A stretch of 64,000 nucleotides of DNA from Pseudodesulfovibrio portus (GTDB taxonomy: Bacteria; Desulfobacterota; Desulfovibrionia; Desulfovibrionales; Desulfovibrionaceae). The notes beneath the pieces are model-generated. The model did no database searches, had not been told where the DNA came from, and saw nothing but the letters and a program-made list of their open reading frames with translations. Below are positions 15,895 through 24,963 of this stretch, one piece after another. Location: contig NZ_AP026708.1 of the NCBI RefSeq assembly GCF_026000375.1, positions 1,428,501 through 1,492,500 on the forward strand. Direction: 5' to 3'. The position numbers and the translations under genes are program-made. Numbering within the stretch: the stretch's first letter is position 1; each line of letters begins with the position of its first letter.

Positions 15895-17702
15895 TATTTT
15901 CTCTTGAAAATTTTTTCGAGGTCATGGGACGACCAGCGCAGGACAATGGGCCGCCCGTGAGGGCAGTACTCCCGCTCCGGGGTGACCAGCCAGGTTTCGA
16001 GCAGGGCCAGGGCCTCGTCCGTCGCCAGGGGCTGGTTGGCCTTGATGGCGGTCTTGCACGACATCATGATCCACAGGTCTTCCAATCCCCTGGCCTTTTC
16101 CGCCAGGGCGTCCGTGAGATACTCCCGCGCCTTGCCCGAGTCCAGCGTGGGCGGAATGCCGCGCACCAGCGCCTTGGCCGGGCCGTCCATGGAGATGACG
16201 AAGCCCATGGACCGCAGGTCGTCGTGCAGCCCCTGCAGCACCTCGGCCTCGCTGGGATGCAGGGCGATCTCGATGGGCAGGGCCAGGGGCTGGGAATCGC
16301 CCCTGGTCCGGGCCTTGCGCATGGCCTCCAGCAGAACGCGCTCATGGGCCGCGTGCTGGTCGATGAGCACCAGGGTATCGCCTTCGCGGACCACCAGATA
16401 GGTGTCGGCCACCTGGCCGAGATAGGTCATCCTGCCGCCCGCCAGGGACGCCGACCGGGTCGCGTCGAGGCCGGGCCCCGCCCCTTCCCGGGCCATGGGC
16501 GCGGACGGCCCCACGGGCAGGTCCAGGCCCCTCGGCGGGACGAAGTCGGGCTCGACCCGGCGGTAGGTGGAAAATTTCGGGCCGTCGCCCATGGACGCGG
16601 GCCGGTGCGCGAACTTTTCCGGCGGGCCGGGCGGCATGGAGGACGAGGGGCCGGACACGGACGAAGCGGGCGGCGGCGCATAGGCGGGACCGCCGCTCCC
16701 GGCCGGTTCCCGGTTGCCAAGGGCCTGCAGGATGCCCCCCCGGATGACGGAAAAGACCGCGCTCTCCTCGATGAACCGCACCTCCATCTTGGCCGGGTGC
16801 ACGTTCACGTCCACCTCCTCGCGCGGCAGTTCCAGGAAAAGCACGATCTGCGGATATTCGCGGGACAGGAGCATGCCCTTGTATGCCTGGCGCACGGCGG
16901 ACAGCATGAGCTTGTCCTGCACCGGACGGCCGTTCACATAGAGCAGGATGCGGTTGCCCCGCCCCTGGGCCGTGGCGGGCGAACCGGCCACGCCGTGGGC
17001 GCGGTAGCCGTGCCGCTCGAAATCAAAGGGACAAAGTTCCCGGCAGACCGCCGGGGGCCAGAACGCGGCCAGCCGGGCGCACAGGTCCTGGCCGGAGGGC
17101 AGCCGGAAGGCCTCGCGCCCGCCCACGGTCAGTGAAAACCCGGCATGCAGATGGGCCAGGGTCAGGCGCATGAGCGTCTCCTGGCAGCGCCGGTTCTCTG
17201 TGGACTCGGTCTTGAGGAACTTCAGCCGGGCCGGAATGGACTGAAAGAGGTCGCGAACCTCCACCCGGGTGCCGGATTGCAGGGCGGCCGGGCCTTCGGC
17301 GGCCACTTCGCTGTTGCGCACCTCGATGAAGGCGGCCTCATGCCCCTCGGCGCGGGAGGTCATGATGAACCGCGACACCGAGGCGATGGACGGCAGTGCC
17401 TCGCCCCGGAAGCCGAAGGAGCCGATGGCGGACAGGTCGGAGAAATCCCGTATCTTGCTGGTGGCGTGCCGGGTCACGGCCAGGGCGAGTTGGTCCGGGG
17501 AGATGCCGGTGCCGTTGTCCTGGACCACCATGAGCGCGCGCCCGCCCTTTTCCACGGTCACGTCCACGCGGGTGGACCCCGCGTCCAGGGAGTTCTCCAC
17601 CAGTTCCTTGACCACGCTGGCCGGTCGCTCCACCACCTCGCCCGCAGCGATCTGGTTCTTCAGGCCCGGGGGCAGGATACGGATTTCAGCAGGTTCCATC
17701 AT
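15894..17702 (-). CDS. mutL: DNA mismatch repair protein MutL, endonuclease type
   Basis: 602 residues. The N-terminal GHKL ATPase has NQIAAGEVVERPASVVKELV and DNGTGI and GFRGEAL motifs. A proline/glycine-rich linker spans ~330-425. The C-terminal dimerisation/nuclease domain contains DQHAAHERVLLE near 446, the metal-binding endonuclease motif absent from E. coli MutL, and CPHGRPIVL near the end. It should therefore nick DNA itself, as expected in organisms without MutH. It is the upstream gene of the mutL-alr-small-protein operon. No mutS lies in the window. Confidence 0.95.
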   Translation of the reverse strand: MMEPAEIRILPPGLKNQIAAGEVVERPASVVKELVENSLDAGSTRVDVTVEKGGRALMVVQDNGTGISPDQLALAVTRHATSKIRDFSDLSAIGSFGFRGEALPSIASVSRFIMTSRAEGHEAAFIEVRNSEVAAEGPAALQSGTRVEVRDLFQSIPARLKFLKTESTENRRCQETLMRLTLAHLHAGFSLTVGGREAFRLPSGQDLCARLAAFWPPAVCRELCPFDFERHGYRAHGVAGSPATAQGRGNRILLYVNGRPVQDKLMLSAVRQAYKGMLLSREYPQIVLFLELPREEVDVNVHPAKMEVRFIEESAVFSVIRGGILQALGNREPAGSGGPAYAPPPASSVSGPSSSMPPGPPEKFAHRPASMGDGPKFSTYRRVEPDFVPPRGLDLPVGPSAPMAREGAGPGLDATRSASLAGGRMTYLGQVADTYLVVREGDTLVLIDQHAAHERVLLEAMRKARTRGDSQPLALPIEIALHPSEAEVLQGLHDDLRSMGFVISMDGPAKALVRGIPPTLDSGKAREYLTDALAEKARGLEDLWIMMSCKTAIKANQPLATDEALALLETWLVTPEREYCPHGRPIVLRWSSHDLEKIFKRK

Positions 17703-17706
17703 GGCT

Positions 17707-17846
17707 CAACAATAAGACTTCCGGAAGGTTCAGCAAGGTTCGAATGCAGGACGCAATGAAAAGAAACCAGCGGGAAGCGGATTCCCCTCACGGCAGTCTG
17801 CCTTTTTTGCGGCGGCGGCGCAATCGAGCATTGGGGGATCGCTTGG
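17707..17846. repeat. Possible degenerate palindromic element (copy I)
   Basis: Lies between mutL and the lptD stop codon. Degenerate versions of the two conserved boxes are visible (GAATGCAGGACGCAATG and GGCGGCGGCGCAATCG), in the right order and spacing. The outer stem is poor and the central palindrome is lost, so this may be a decayed copy or a coincidence. Confidence 0.3.
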
Positions 17847-20243
17847 CTAGAAATTGAGCAGATCGAAACCGATCTCGAACCGGTGGTCGTCGGGCTTCTG
17901 GGTGTAGGCGAAATACAGGGAGTAGCACTCCGCAGCCCAGTTGAACTTGAGGGTGCGCTCCAAATCCTTGCCGGACACGAAGTCGTGGCGATACTTGGCG
18001 CCGATGGAGAAGTCCTCGGTGACCTCCCACCTGGCACCCAGGTTGAGCACGGACATGCGATCGGTGCGGGTGCGCAGGTACTCGTCCACCTTGTCCAGGA
18101 AATCGTAGCCCACGGAGATCATGCCCAACCCGTCCTTGTGGAACACGACCGAGGTCTCGCTCTGGGTCAGGCCGGTGATGTAGGGCGAGAACCAGTTGCG
18201 GGTCAGCACGTCGATGAATGTCTCGGGCTTGACCTTGAGTTCCACCATGACGTCGGAGAAGGGACGGCGCTCATACTGCCCCAACTCGTCCGTGCGGTCC
18301 GCCTCGCGCAGATTGTAGGACTGCTCCACGCGGAACAGGACGAAATCGAGGTAGTCGCTGGCCACGGAGGTCACGGGCCGGCCGCCGTTTTCACCCGGCG
18401 ACAGGATCACGGAATCGCGCCGCCGGTCGAGCAGGTTGGTCAGTGAATAGGTCACCTTGTTCTTCGCCTCAAGCCGGTCCAGGGCATCGAAATACGGGAG
18501 CTTTGACTGGCCCGAGACATGCGGCGTGTACCCATATTCCACCCGAGGCACGATGGAGTGCTTGAGCCTGGTCCAGCGGCTGGTCCCGGCCAGCCCCGGC
18601 TCGGGACTGAGATCCTCGGCCAGGTTGAACACGCGGGTCATCTCCGAAAATGCGGTGAACCCGCCCGCCCAGGAGGTCCGGCTCTGGAACCCGTCCTCCA
18701 TGACGCCCGTGTCGATGGACTGCGTCTTCCCGCCCGGGCCGGTGACGGTCATGACGCCGGTCTTCTCATGGGAGGTCACGTTGTAGGAGGTGTGATCCAG
18801 GGACAGGGACGGGATGAACGTGACCAGGTCGGTCTTGAGCGGCAGTTTCAGCTCCGGCGTGGCCCGGAACCGGTGCCCGGAATTGCCGTATTCACGATGA
18901 AAATAATTGTATTTGGTTTCCAGGGAGGCCTCGAGCCCGGTGCCGAACAGGGACTGCTGCCAGGCGAACCCGTCCAGTTCCGGGAACTTCTGGACCGTGG
19001 GGTCCTGGGACGACGAGTTGTTGCCGTTGCGGTATTCCAGGGCCTGATCGTACTGGACCAGGCCGACGACGCCGAAGCGGTCCCAACTGCGGCTGACGTA
19101 GGCCGTGCTCAGGCGGTGCAGGGAGTCTATGTTCTCGATGTCGCGACCGAAGGCGTCGAGGAACTGGTCACGCGAGGCCTCGTATCCGTTGGGGCCGTTC
19201 TGAAAATCGCGCAGGTAGTTCTGGTCGGAGACCACGTCCAGGTCGAGCCTGACCTGCCACTTGGGGCTGCCCAGCCAGCCGTTGTACTTGGAGCGCACCC
19301 ACCACCGGTCCGGGTTGTCGCGGGTCAGCCCGTCCCCCCGGTAGGACTCGAACTCGTCACCCTCGGTCGGGGCCCGCTTTTTGTCGTAGAGGACGTCCGC
19401 CTGCCAGACGCCCTTGGTGGCGGAGTCGTTGGCGTGGCGGTACTCGATGCCCTGCATGTATCCGCGCTTGCTCATGAAATTCTGATAGAAGGTGGCATCG
19501 GACTCGTCGTCGATGGCCCAATAGTACGGCAGGTTGAACTGGAAGCCGAGCTTGTCCGAACTGGCCATGTACGGAATCAGGAAACCGCTCTGGCGCTTGG
19601 CCGTGCCGGGCAGGGCCATATACGGCCAGTAGAAGACCGGCACGTCCTTGATGCGGAAGGCGGAATGGTAGAGGTGGACGCGGCCGTCCAGGGTCACGTC
19701 GCCCTCTGCGGTGGTCACGGACCAGGCGGGCCTTTCGCCGGAGCAGGCCGTGACCTTGGCGTTCTTGAAGGTGTAGGTGTCGCCTGCGGCCTTGCCCACG
19801 CGCTCGGCCTCCACGTAGATGTGGGGCTTGGCCATGAACAGCTTGCCGTTCTTGAGCCACCCGGTCATGTTGTTCAGGTCGAACTCGGCCTCGTCGGCCT
19901 GGAGGAAATCGCCGTCCCAGTGGGCGCGGATGTTGCCCTTGAGAAAGACCCAGCCCGTGGACTGGTAGTACCGCGCGAAGTCCGCCCGCAGCTGGTTCTT
20001 GCCCAGGCTCAGGGAGCAGTTGCCGAAGGCCTCCACGTACTCGCTGGTATGGTCGCCCACCACGCGGTCCGCCGAGAAGGTCCATTCCGACTGCTTGGGC
20101 TGCTCCACCGGGGCCTCGGGCACGTACTTCCGAACCCGGTTCCCGTCGGGCGTCTTGCCGATGAGCGTCCAGGGGAGGCACAGCACGAGGACGAAAACCG
20201 TCCCGGCCAGTATTGATATGCGCGACCTGCGTTCCAAATACAC
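17847..20243 (-). CDS. lptD: LPS-assembly outer-membrane protein LptD
   Basis: 798 residues with a signal segment at ~8-28. A periplasmic OstA/jellyroll domain (~50-220; WTFSADRVVGDHTSEYVEAFGNC) is followed by a large beta-barrel domain with FYWPYMALPG and the LptD-type GFLIPYM block. It inserts lipopolysaccharide into the outer leaflet. It begins six bases after hldD, a heptose-precursor enzyme, so the pair serve LPS core synthesis and export. Its cysteine content is low compared with E. coli LptD, where two disulfides are required for activation. Confidence 0.93.
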   Translation of the reverse strand: MYLERRSRISILAGTVFVLVLCLPWTLIGKTPDGNRVRKYVPEAPVEQPKQSEWTFSADRVVGDHTSEYVEAFGNCSLSLGKNQLRADFARYYQSTGWVFLKGNIRAHWDGDFLQADEAEFDLNNMTGWLKNGKLFMAKPHIYVEAERVGKAAGDTYTFKNAKVTACSGERPAWSVTTAEGDVTLDGRVHLYHSAFRIKDVPVFYWPYMALPGTAKRQSGFLIPYMASSDKLGFQFNLPYYWAIDDESDATFYQNFMSKRGYMQGIEYRHANDSATKGVWQADVLYDKKRAPTEGDEFESYRGDGLTRDNPDRWWVRSKYNGWLGSPKWQVRLDLDVVSDQNYLRDFQNGPNGYEASRDQFLDAFGRDIENIDSLHRLSTAYVSRSWDRFGVVGLVQYDQALEYRNGNNSSSQDPTVQKFPELDGFAWQQSLFGTGLEASLETKYNYFHREYGNSGHRFRATPELKLPLKTDLVTFIPSLSLDHTSYNVTSHEKTGVMTVTGPGGKTQSIDTGVMEDGFQSRTSWAGGFTAFSEMTRVFNLAEDLSPEPGLAGTSRWTRLKHSIVPRVEYGYTPHVSGQSKLPYFDALDRLEAKNKVTYSLTNLLDRRRDSVILSPGENGGRPVTSVASDYLDFVLFRVEQSYNLREADRTDELGQYERRPFSDVMVELKVKPETFIDVLTRNWFSPYITGLTQSETSVVFHKDGLGMISVGYDFLDKVDEYLRTRTDRMSVLNLGARWEVTEDFSIGAKYRHDFVSGKDLERTLKFNWAAECYSLYFAYTQKPDDHRFEIGFDLLNF

Positions 20244-20249
20244 CTCGCC

Positions 20250-21230
20250 CTAGCGGGACTTGAGATAGCGGTCTTCTTTGTCCAGGTAATTCTGCACGTA
20301 GTCCTTGGCGCCGTCTTCCAGGGTCGTCATTTCCCCGTCATACCCGGCAGACCTGAGCTTGTCCATGTCGGCCTGCGTAAAATACTGGTATTTATCGCGA
20401 ATGGATTCCGGCATGGGGATATACTCGATATTCGGCTCCCTTCCCAGGGCCGCGAACACCGAGTTGGCTAGGTCATTCCATGTCCTTGCAGTTCCCGTAC
20501 CGATGTTGAAGATGCCGTTCTTGTCCGGATTCTCCAGGAACCAGGCCATGATGTCCACGCAGTCCTTGATGTACACGAAGTCGCGTTTCTGGCCGCCGTC
20601 GGGGTACTCGTCGCGGTAGGACTTGAACAGCTTGAGCGCGCCGGTCTCCAGTATCTGGGAGTGGGCCTTGCAGATGACCGACTTCATGTCGTCCTTGTGG
20701 TACTCGTTGGGGCCGAAGACGTTGAAGAACTTGAGGCTGACGATGCGGTCAAGGACATTGGCGTCCTTGGCCCAGAGATCGAAAAGCTGCTTGGAGTAGC
20801 CGTACATGTTCAGCGGGTTGAGCCGATCGATGCCCTCGTGGGCGTCGTTGAAGCCGAACTCGCCGTTGCCGTAGGTGGCCGCCGAGGAGGCGTTGATGAA
20901 CCGGGCGTCGTGATCCAGGCAGAAGCGGCAGACGTACTGGGTGTAGCGGTAGTTGTTCTCCATGAGGAAGTCGGCGTCGAGCTCCGTGGTGGAGGAGCAG
21001 GCGCCCATGTGGATCACCGCCTGGGTCTCGAACGGGTCGTCCCCCTCCAGCATGAACTTGAGGAACTGGTCGCGGTGAAGATAGTCCTGATACCGCAGGC
21101 CGACAAGATTCTTCCACTTGTCCGAAGTGGACAGGTTGTCGACCACCAGGATGTCGTCGATGCCCATCCGGTTGAGTTTCCAGACCATGGCGCTTCCGAT
21201 GAATCCCGCGCCGCCCGTGACTATGTACAT
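20250..21230 (-). CDS. hldD: ADP-L-glycero-D-manno-heptose 6-epimerase
   Basis: A 326-residue short-chain dehydrogenase/epimerase that converts ADP-D-glycero- to ADP-L-glycero-manno-heptose for the LPS inner core. It has the NAD(P)-binding TGGAGFIGS (5-13), the catalytic YGYSK motif, and family-typical FNVFGPNEYHKDDMKSV and KRDFVYIKD blocks. The start ATG at 21230 is supported by the glycine-rich motif position. It is upstream of lptD in one transcription unit. Confidence 0.95.
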   Translation of the reverse strand: MYIVTGGAGFIGSAMVWKLNRMGIDDILVVDNLSTSDKWKNLVGLRYQDYLHRDQFLKFMLEGDDPFETQAVIHMGACSSTTELDADFLMENNYRYTQYVCRFCLDHDARFINASSAATYGNGEFGFNDAHEGIDRLNPLNMYGYSKQLFDLWAKDANVLDRIVSLKFFNVFGPNEYHKDDMKSVICKAHSQILETGALKLFKSYRDEYPDGGQKRDFVYIKDCVDIMAWFLENPDKNGIFNIGTGTARTWNDLANSVFAALGREPNIEYIPMPESIRDKYQYFTQADMDKLRSAGYDGEMTTLEDGAKDYVQNYLDKEDRYLKSR

Positions 21231-21464
21231 AACTGCTCCTTGCTCCCCCGAGATTCATCCTCGGGGTGTAAACGTCTTTTTATACTGTGTTCCCGGCCGG
21301 GACGCAACCCGAAGAACTCTTCATTCCCTGTTGAGATCGCATTACTTTTCCTATATTTCCCGGCATACCCCCTTGCGCCAGGGGCCACACTCTTGTAATG
21401 TCATAATTCGCAAATCATGCTGATTGTGCTTTTTTGAGAACAATTCTTATCAAGGAGAAAAAAT

Positions 21465-22508
21465 ATGAAAACTTCAAAGCGTCTGCTGTTCCTGGCTCTG
21501 GCCGCTCTCTTGACCCTGTCCTTTGCGTTCGCGGCCACCGCCAACGCTAAGATGGTCAAGAAAGTCGACAACTTCATCCTGTTCGTGGACCAGTCCGGTT
21601 CCATGGCCATGAAAGGCGACTTCAAAGTGAAGAAAATCGAGATGGCCGTCCAGAACATCCTGGCCCTGAACAACGCCATCCCGGAACTCGACTACAATTC
21701 CGGCGTGTACATGTTCGCCCCCTTTGAGGAAATGTGCGGCATGAAGCCCTACTCCAAGGCCAACGTGGAAGGCGCCGCCAAAGCCATCGACACCGGCTTC
21801 GACATCTTCAACCGCCAGACCCCCATGGGCGCGGGCCTTGCCAGCATCGACGGTCCCCTGTCCTCCTTGAGCGGCAAGACCGCCCTGATCATCTTCACCG
21901 ACGGCGCGTCGAACATCGGTGCCGACCCGGTCGCCAAGGCACAGGCCCTGTACGCCAAGTACGGCGACAAGCTCTGCGTCCACGTGGTCTCCTACGCCGA
22001 CACCGCCGACGGACAGGCCGTCATCGAGGGCATCCGCGCAGCCTTCCCGTGCACGGTCCCGGCCGACGCCGCCACCTTTGCCGACGCAGGTGCCCTCAAG
22101 CGTTATGCCCAGGCCGTCTTTTACGGCGAAGTCGCTGATCCGGCTCCGAAGCCCGCTCCGGTGCCCATGGTCAAGGAAACTATCTCCTTCAACCTGAACT
22201 TCGACTTCGACAAGTATTCGATCACCGAGGAAATGACCCCGATCCTGAGCAGGGCCAAGGCTCTTCTGGAGCAGGACCCCGCCGCTTCCTACGTCATCTC
22301 CGGTCACACCGACTCCACCGGTACCGACGCCTACAACCAGGGCTTGTCCGAGCGCCGCGCCAACTCCGTCATGAACTGGCTGACCGCCAACGGCGTGGGT
22401 GCAGACCGCATGGAGGCCGTGGGCTATGGTGAATCCCAGCCCAAGTACGACAACACGACCAAGGAAGGCCGCAGGCTGAACCGCAGGGTTGAAATCCTGA
22501 CCAAGTAG
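21465..22508 (+). CDS. Secreted von Willebrand A - OmpA fusion protein
   Basis: 347 residues with AAGGAG before the ATG at 21465. A signal peptide at 1-28 ends at ATANA-K. A VWA domain (~34-210) has a MIDAS motif DQSGSM (42-47) and a downstream TDGASN block. A linker of Pro/Ala/Lys precedes an OmpA-type peptidoglycan-binding domain (~235-347), with HTDSTGTDAYNQGLSERRA. It is probably periplasmic or outer-membrane associated and anchored to peptidoglycan, with VWA presented for protein interaction. Partners are unknown. A hairpin without a T run follows at 22524-22548. Confidence 0.9.
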   Translation: MKTSKRLLFLALAALLTLSFAFAATANAKMVKKVDNFILFVDQSGSMAMKGDFKVKKIEMAVQNILALNNAIPELDYNSGVYMFAPFEEMCGMKPYSKANVEGAAKAIDTGFDIFNRQTPMGAGLASIDGPLSSLSGKTALIIFTDGASNIGADPVAKAQALYAKYGDKLCVHVVSYADTADGQAVIEGIRAAFPCTVPADAATFADAGALKRYAQAVFYGEVADPAPKPAPVPMVKETISFNLNFDFDKYSITEEMTPILSRAKALLEQDPAASYVISGHTDSTGTDAYNQGLSERRANSVMNWLTANGVGADRMEAVGYGESQPKYDNTTKEGRRLNRRVEILTK

Positions 22509-22523
22509 CGTTATAGTGCAAAC

Positions 22524-22548
22524 GGCTGGGCGGCACTGCCGCCCAGCC
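22524..22548 (+). terminator. GC hairpin after the VWA-OmpA gene
   Basis: Perfect 11-bp stem GGCTGGGCGGC, loop ACT and complement. There is no T run, so it may stabilise the mRNA or act as a weak terminator. Confidence 0.45.
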
Positions 22549-22576
22549 CACTGCTCTGGTTGGAAGGATGCGACCC

Positions 22577-23110
22577 ATGCAACAATCTGCTATCTATGTT
22601 ATTTTGGCCGTGTTTCTGACCGGGGCCTTTTTTACGTCCGCCGCACAGGCGCAGAGCGAGGCCCTGGCGAGCCCCCCCGTGGAGACCGCCTCCATCCAGG
22701 ACTCCGACACCGAATCGCCCGGCAAATCCGCCCTGACCGTCCTGAAAAAGGACCTGGCCCGCAAACAGCAGCAGCTGGTCACGTCGGCCCTGGAGTGGAT
22801 GGCCACCGCCAACACCCACCTCCTGCCCTCACGCCGCAAGCCGCGCATCGAGAAACAGTCCGACGGCACATACAAGGCCGTGTACTTCATGCGCCGCCAG
22901 TACCTCGAAGAAGAGGTCGCCCCGGGAATGGGCAAGCTGTTCGAGGTGACCAAGGAACAACACGGCTATTCCGGCCTGTTCCGCTTCGTGGAAGTGGTAT
23001 ACGAGGCCCGGGGTTCCTCTCCCGAGGAATGCCGCGCTGCCGAGTTCACCCCCAAGGTCCGCCGCCCCAACGCCCAGATTTTCTGCTATTCCGGCGGTCG
23101 CTGGCAGTAA
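22577..23110 (+). CDS. Secreted protein of unknown function
   Basis: 177 residues from the ATG at 22577, preceded by GGAAGG nine bases upstream. A clear signal peptide runs to AQAQ (~25). The mature region has an acidic/serine start, a helix rich in Lys/Gln, and a C-terminal part with YKAVYFMRRQYLEEEV and two cysteines (AAEFTPK region and QIFCYSGGRW). No family was recognised. It follows the VWA-OmpA gene by ~70 bp on the same strand and may be exported with it. Confidence 0.75.
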   Translation: MQQSAIYVILAVFLTGAFFTSAAQAQSEALASPPVETASIQDSDTESPGKSALTVLKKDLARKQQQLVTSALEWMATANTHLLPSRRKPRIEKQSDGTYKAVYFMRRQYLEEEVAPGMGKLFEVTKEQHGYSGLFRFVEVVYEARGSSPEECRAAEFTPKVRRPNAQIFCYSGGRWQ

Positions 23111-23267
23111 TCCCCTTCGCGCAGGTTTGCGAAAGCCGCGCATCCGCACTTTTTTCGAACCGGCCGCCCGCCCGAACGGGCACGGCATGCATGGTTGCGG
23201 TCGGCAGATTGCACGGCAACCCACTCCAGCAAACCCCGACGCGGGGTAAACCACCAGAGGCCGTTGA

Positions 23268-23462
23268 ATGAGTATTCCCAGAAAAGACATCAAGCCCGGC
23301 ATGCGGGTGCATATCGTCCTGAAGAAAGACCAGCGCTCGGGGAACCTCACCGAGGGCGTGGTCGAACGGCTGCTGACCAAATCGCCCACCCATCCGCACG
23401 GCATCAAGGTCCGCCTGGACGACGGCCAGGTGGGCAGGGTCAAGGCGATCCTGGCCGACTAG
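23268..23462 (+). CDS. YwbE-family protein
   Basis: A 64-residue protein matching the YwbE family (DUF2196): IKPGMRVHIVLKKDQRSGNLTEG, then a GIKVRLDDGQVGRVKAI C-terminus. The family is short, widely distributed and functionally uncharacterised; its KOW-like beta character hints at nucleic-acid binding. Flanking gaps contain no further gene. Confidence 0.85.
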   Translation: MSIPRKDIKPGMRVHIVLKKDQRSGNLTEGVVERLLTKSPTHPHGIKVRLDDGQVGRVKAILAD

Positions 23463-23595
23463 CCGCACCTCGCCCTTCTATTTCCTCTCCATCTTGCCGC
23501 AACCGTGCGCATGCTGTATGCAATAGCCAATATTGCAACCGGCCCGCGCCGTGCGTCGGATTCAGACGCTGTTTCCCGGGCCAGAGGAGGACGGC

Positions 23596-24774
23596 ATGAT
23601 CAACTACTGGCCGCTCAAGCGCATGGACAGGAAGTCCCGGAAGCGGACCGTGGACGGGCTGGAGAGAATCCGGAAACTCGTGGCCGCGGAAATGCCCGGA
23701 CGGACCCTGCAGTCGACGCTGGTGCTGGGCACCTGGAACATCCGCAATTTCGACGACAACCGGTTCGGCGACGGCCCCCGGCTCGAGGAGTCGCTCTACT
23801 ACATCGCCGAAGTCATCTCCGCATTCGACGTCATCGCCATCCAGGAAATCTGCCGCGACCTCGGCCCCCTCAAGGAGGTCATGCGGCTGCTGGGGGCCGA
23901 CTACGACTACATCGTCACCGACGTGACCGAGGGGAGCAGCGGCAACAAGGAGCGCCTCGGGTTCATCTACAACACCAACAAGGTCCGCTTCCGCAACATC
24001 GCGGGCGAGATCGTCCTGCCCTGGAAGGACCAGATCAGCGACGTGACCCGGAAACGGCAGTTCGCCCGCACCCCGTTCGCCTGCGCCTTCCAGTCCGGCT
24101 GGTTCCGGTTCATCTTCTCCACGGTGCACATCTATTACGGCAAGCAGTCCAAGAACTCCGACGAGTACAGGCGACGGGTCGGTGAAATCGAGTCCGTGGC
24201 CAAACACCTGGCCAAGCTGGCGAAGAAGGAAAAGGACAACTACATTCTGGTGGGCGACTTCAACATCGACAAGATGGGTGACGATGCCGGGAATGCCCTG
24301 GTGGGACAGGGATTCGAAACCACCCAGAACATCATCGGGAGCAACTCCAGGAAAAACAAATTCTACGACCAGATATCCTGGCTGCCGAGGGAGGGCTCGG
24401 TGCGCCGCGCCGATTCCGACCGGAGCCACGGCGTCCTGGACGTGCTCTCTGCGGTCATGCGGGACGGGGTCACGCAGTTTCGCGACTACGACCCGTTCGT
24501 CACCGCCACCCTGCAAAGGAAACTGGCGGATGCCGAGGAAGCCCTGCGCGAGGCCAGGCGGAAAAACAAACCCACCGCCAAGAAACTGAACGCCGTGAAC
24601 GACTTCAAGAAGACTCTGGCCGACGAGGAACTGCGCAGGGACTACTACGTCAACACCTGGCGCACCTTCCAGATCAGCGACCACCTCCCCCTCTGGGTCG
24701 AACTCGAGGTGGACTTCAGCGCCGAATACCTGACCACCCTCAAGGACGGCACCTTCACCCCCCTCGAAGAATAG
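23596..24774 (+). CDS. Endonuclease/exonuclease/phosphatase-family protein
   Basis: 392 residues from the ATG at 23596, which has GAGGAGG five bases upstream. The DNase I-like fold motifs are in order: GTWNIRNF (~45-52), AIQE with catalytic Glu84, FSTVHIYYG, VGDFNID (~218-224), and SDHLPLW (~360). A charged helical insert precedes the last motif (AEEALREARRKNKP). There is no signal peptide, so it is probably cytosolic. Substrate could be DNA, an inositol phosphate or another phosphodiester; the sequence does not decide. Confidence 0.88.
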   Translation: MINYWPLKRMDRKSRKRTVDGLERIRKLVAAEMPGRTLQSTLVLGTWNIRNFDDNRFGDGPRLEESLYYIAEVISAFDVIAIQEICRDLGPLKEVMRLLGADYDYIVTDVTEGSSGNKERLGFIYNTNKVRFRNIAGEIVLPWKDQISDVTRKRQFARTPFACAFQSGWFRFIFSTVHIYYGKQSKNSDEYRRRVGEIESVAKHLAKLAKKEKDNYILVGDFNIDKMGDDAGNALVGQGFETTQNIIGSNSRKNKFYDQISWLPREGSVRRADSDRSHGVLDVLSAVMRDGVTQFRDYDPFVTATLQRKLADAEEALREARRKNKPTAKKLNAVNDFKKTLADEELRRDYYVNTWRTFQISDHLPLWVELEVDFSAEYLTTLKDGTFTPLEE

Positions 24775-24788
24775 CCCCCACCCAAGCA

Positions 24789-24822
24789 AAAAGCCCGGCC
24801 TCATCAGAGACCGGGCTTTTTA
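24789..24822. terminator. Bidirectional terminator
   Basis: Stem AAAAAGCCCGG, loop of 12 and complement, with A and T runs on both sides. It lies between the convergent nuclease-fold gene and roo. Confidence 0.85.
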
Positions 24823-24843
24823 TCTTTACTGACGAACAGCCAA

Positions 24844-24961
24844 GGCTGTTCAGAGTGGTTCGAGTGCAAGGCGCAAGGTCAAAGAGTACCGCAGCGTATC
24901 CCAATACGCGAGGACGCTCTTTGACCGCAGCAACGCAGCAATCGGGCCGCTATGGACAGCC
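24844..24961. repeat. Palindromic stop-codon element, copy A
   Basis: 118 bp. Outer arms GGCTGTTCAGAGTGG and CCGCTATGGACAGCC; box GTGCAAGGCGCAAG; perfect inner stem GGTCAAAGAG/CTCTTTGACC; central GCGTATCCCAATACGCGAGG; box CCGCAGCAACGCAGCA. It starts two bases after the roo stop codon. Confidence 0.9.
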
Positions 24962-24963
24962 GC

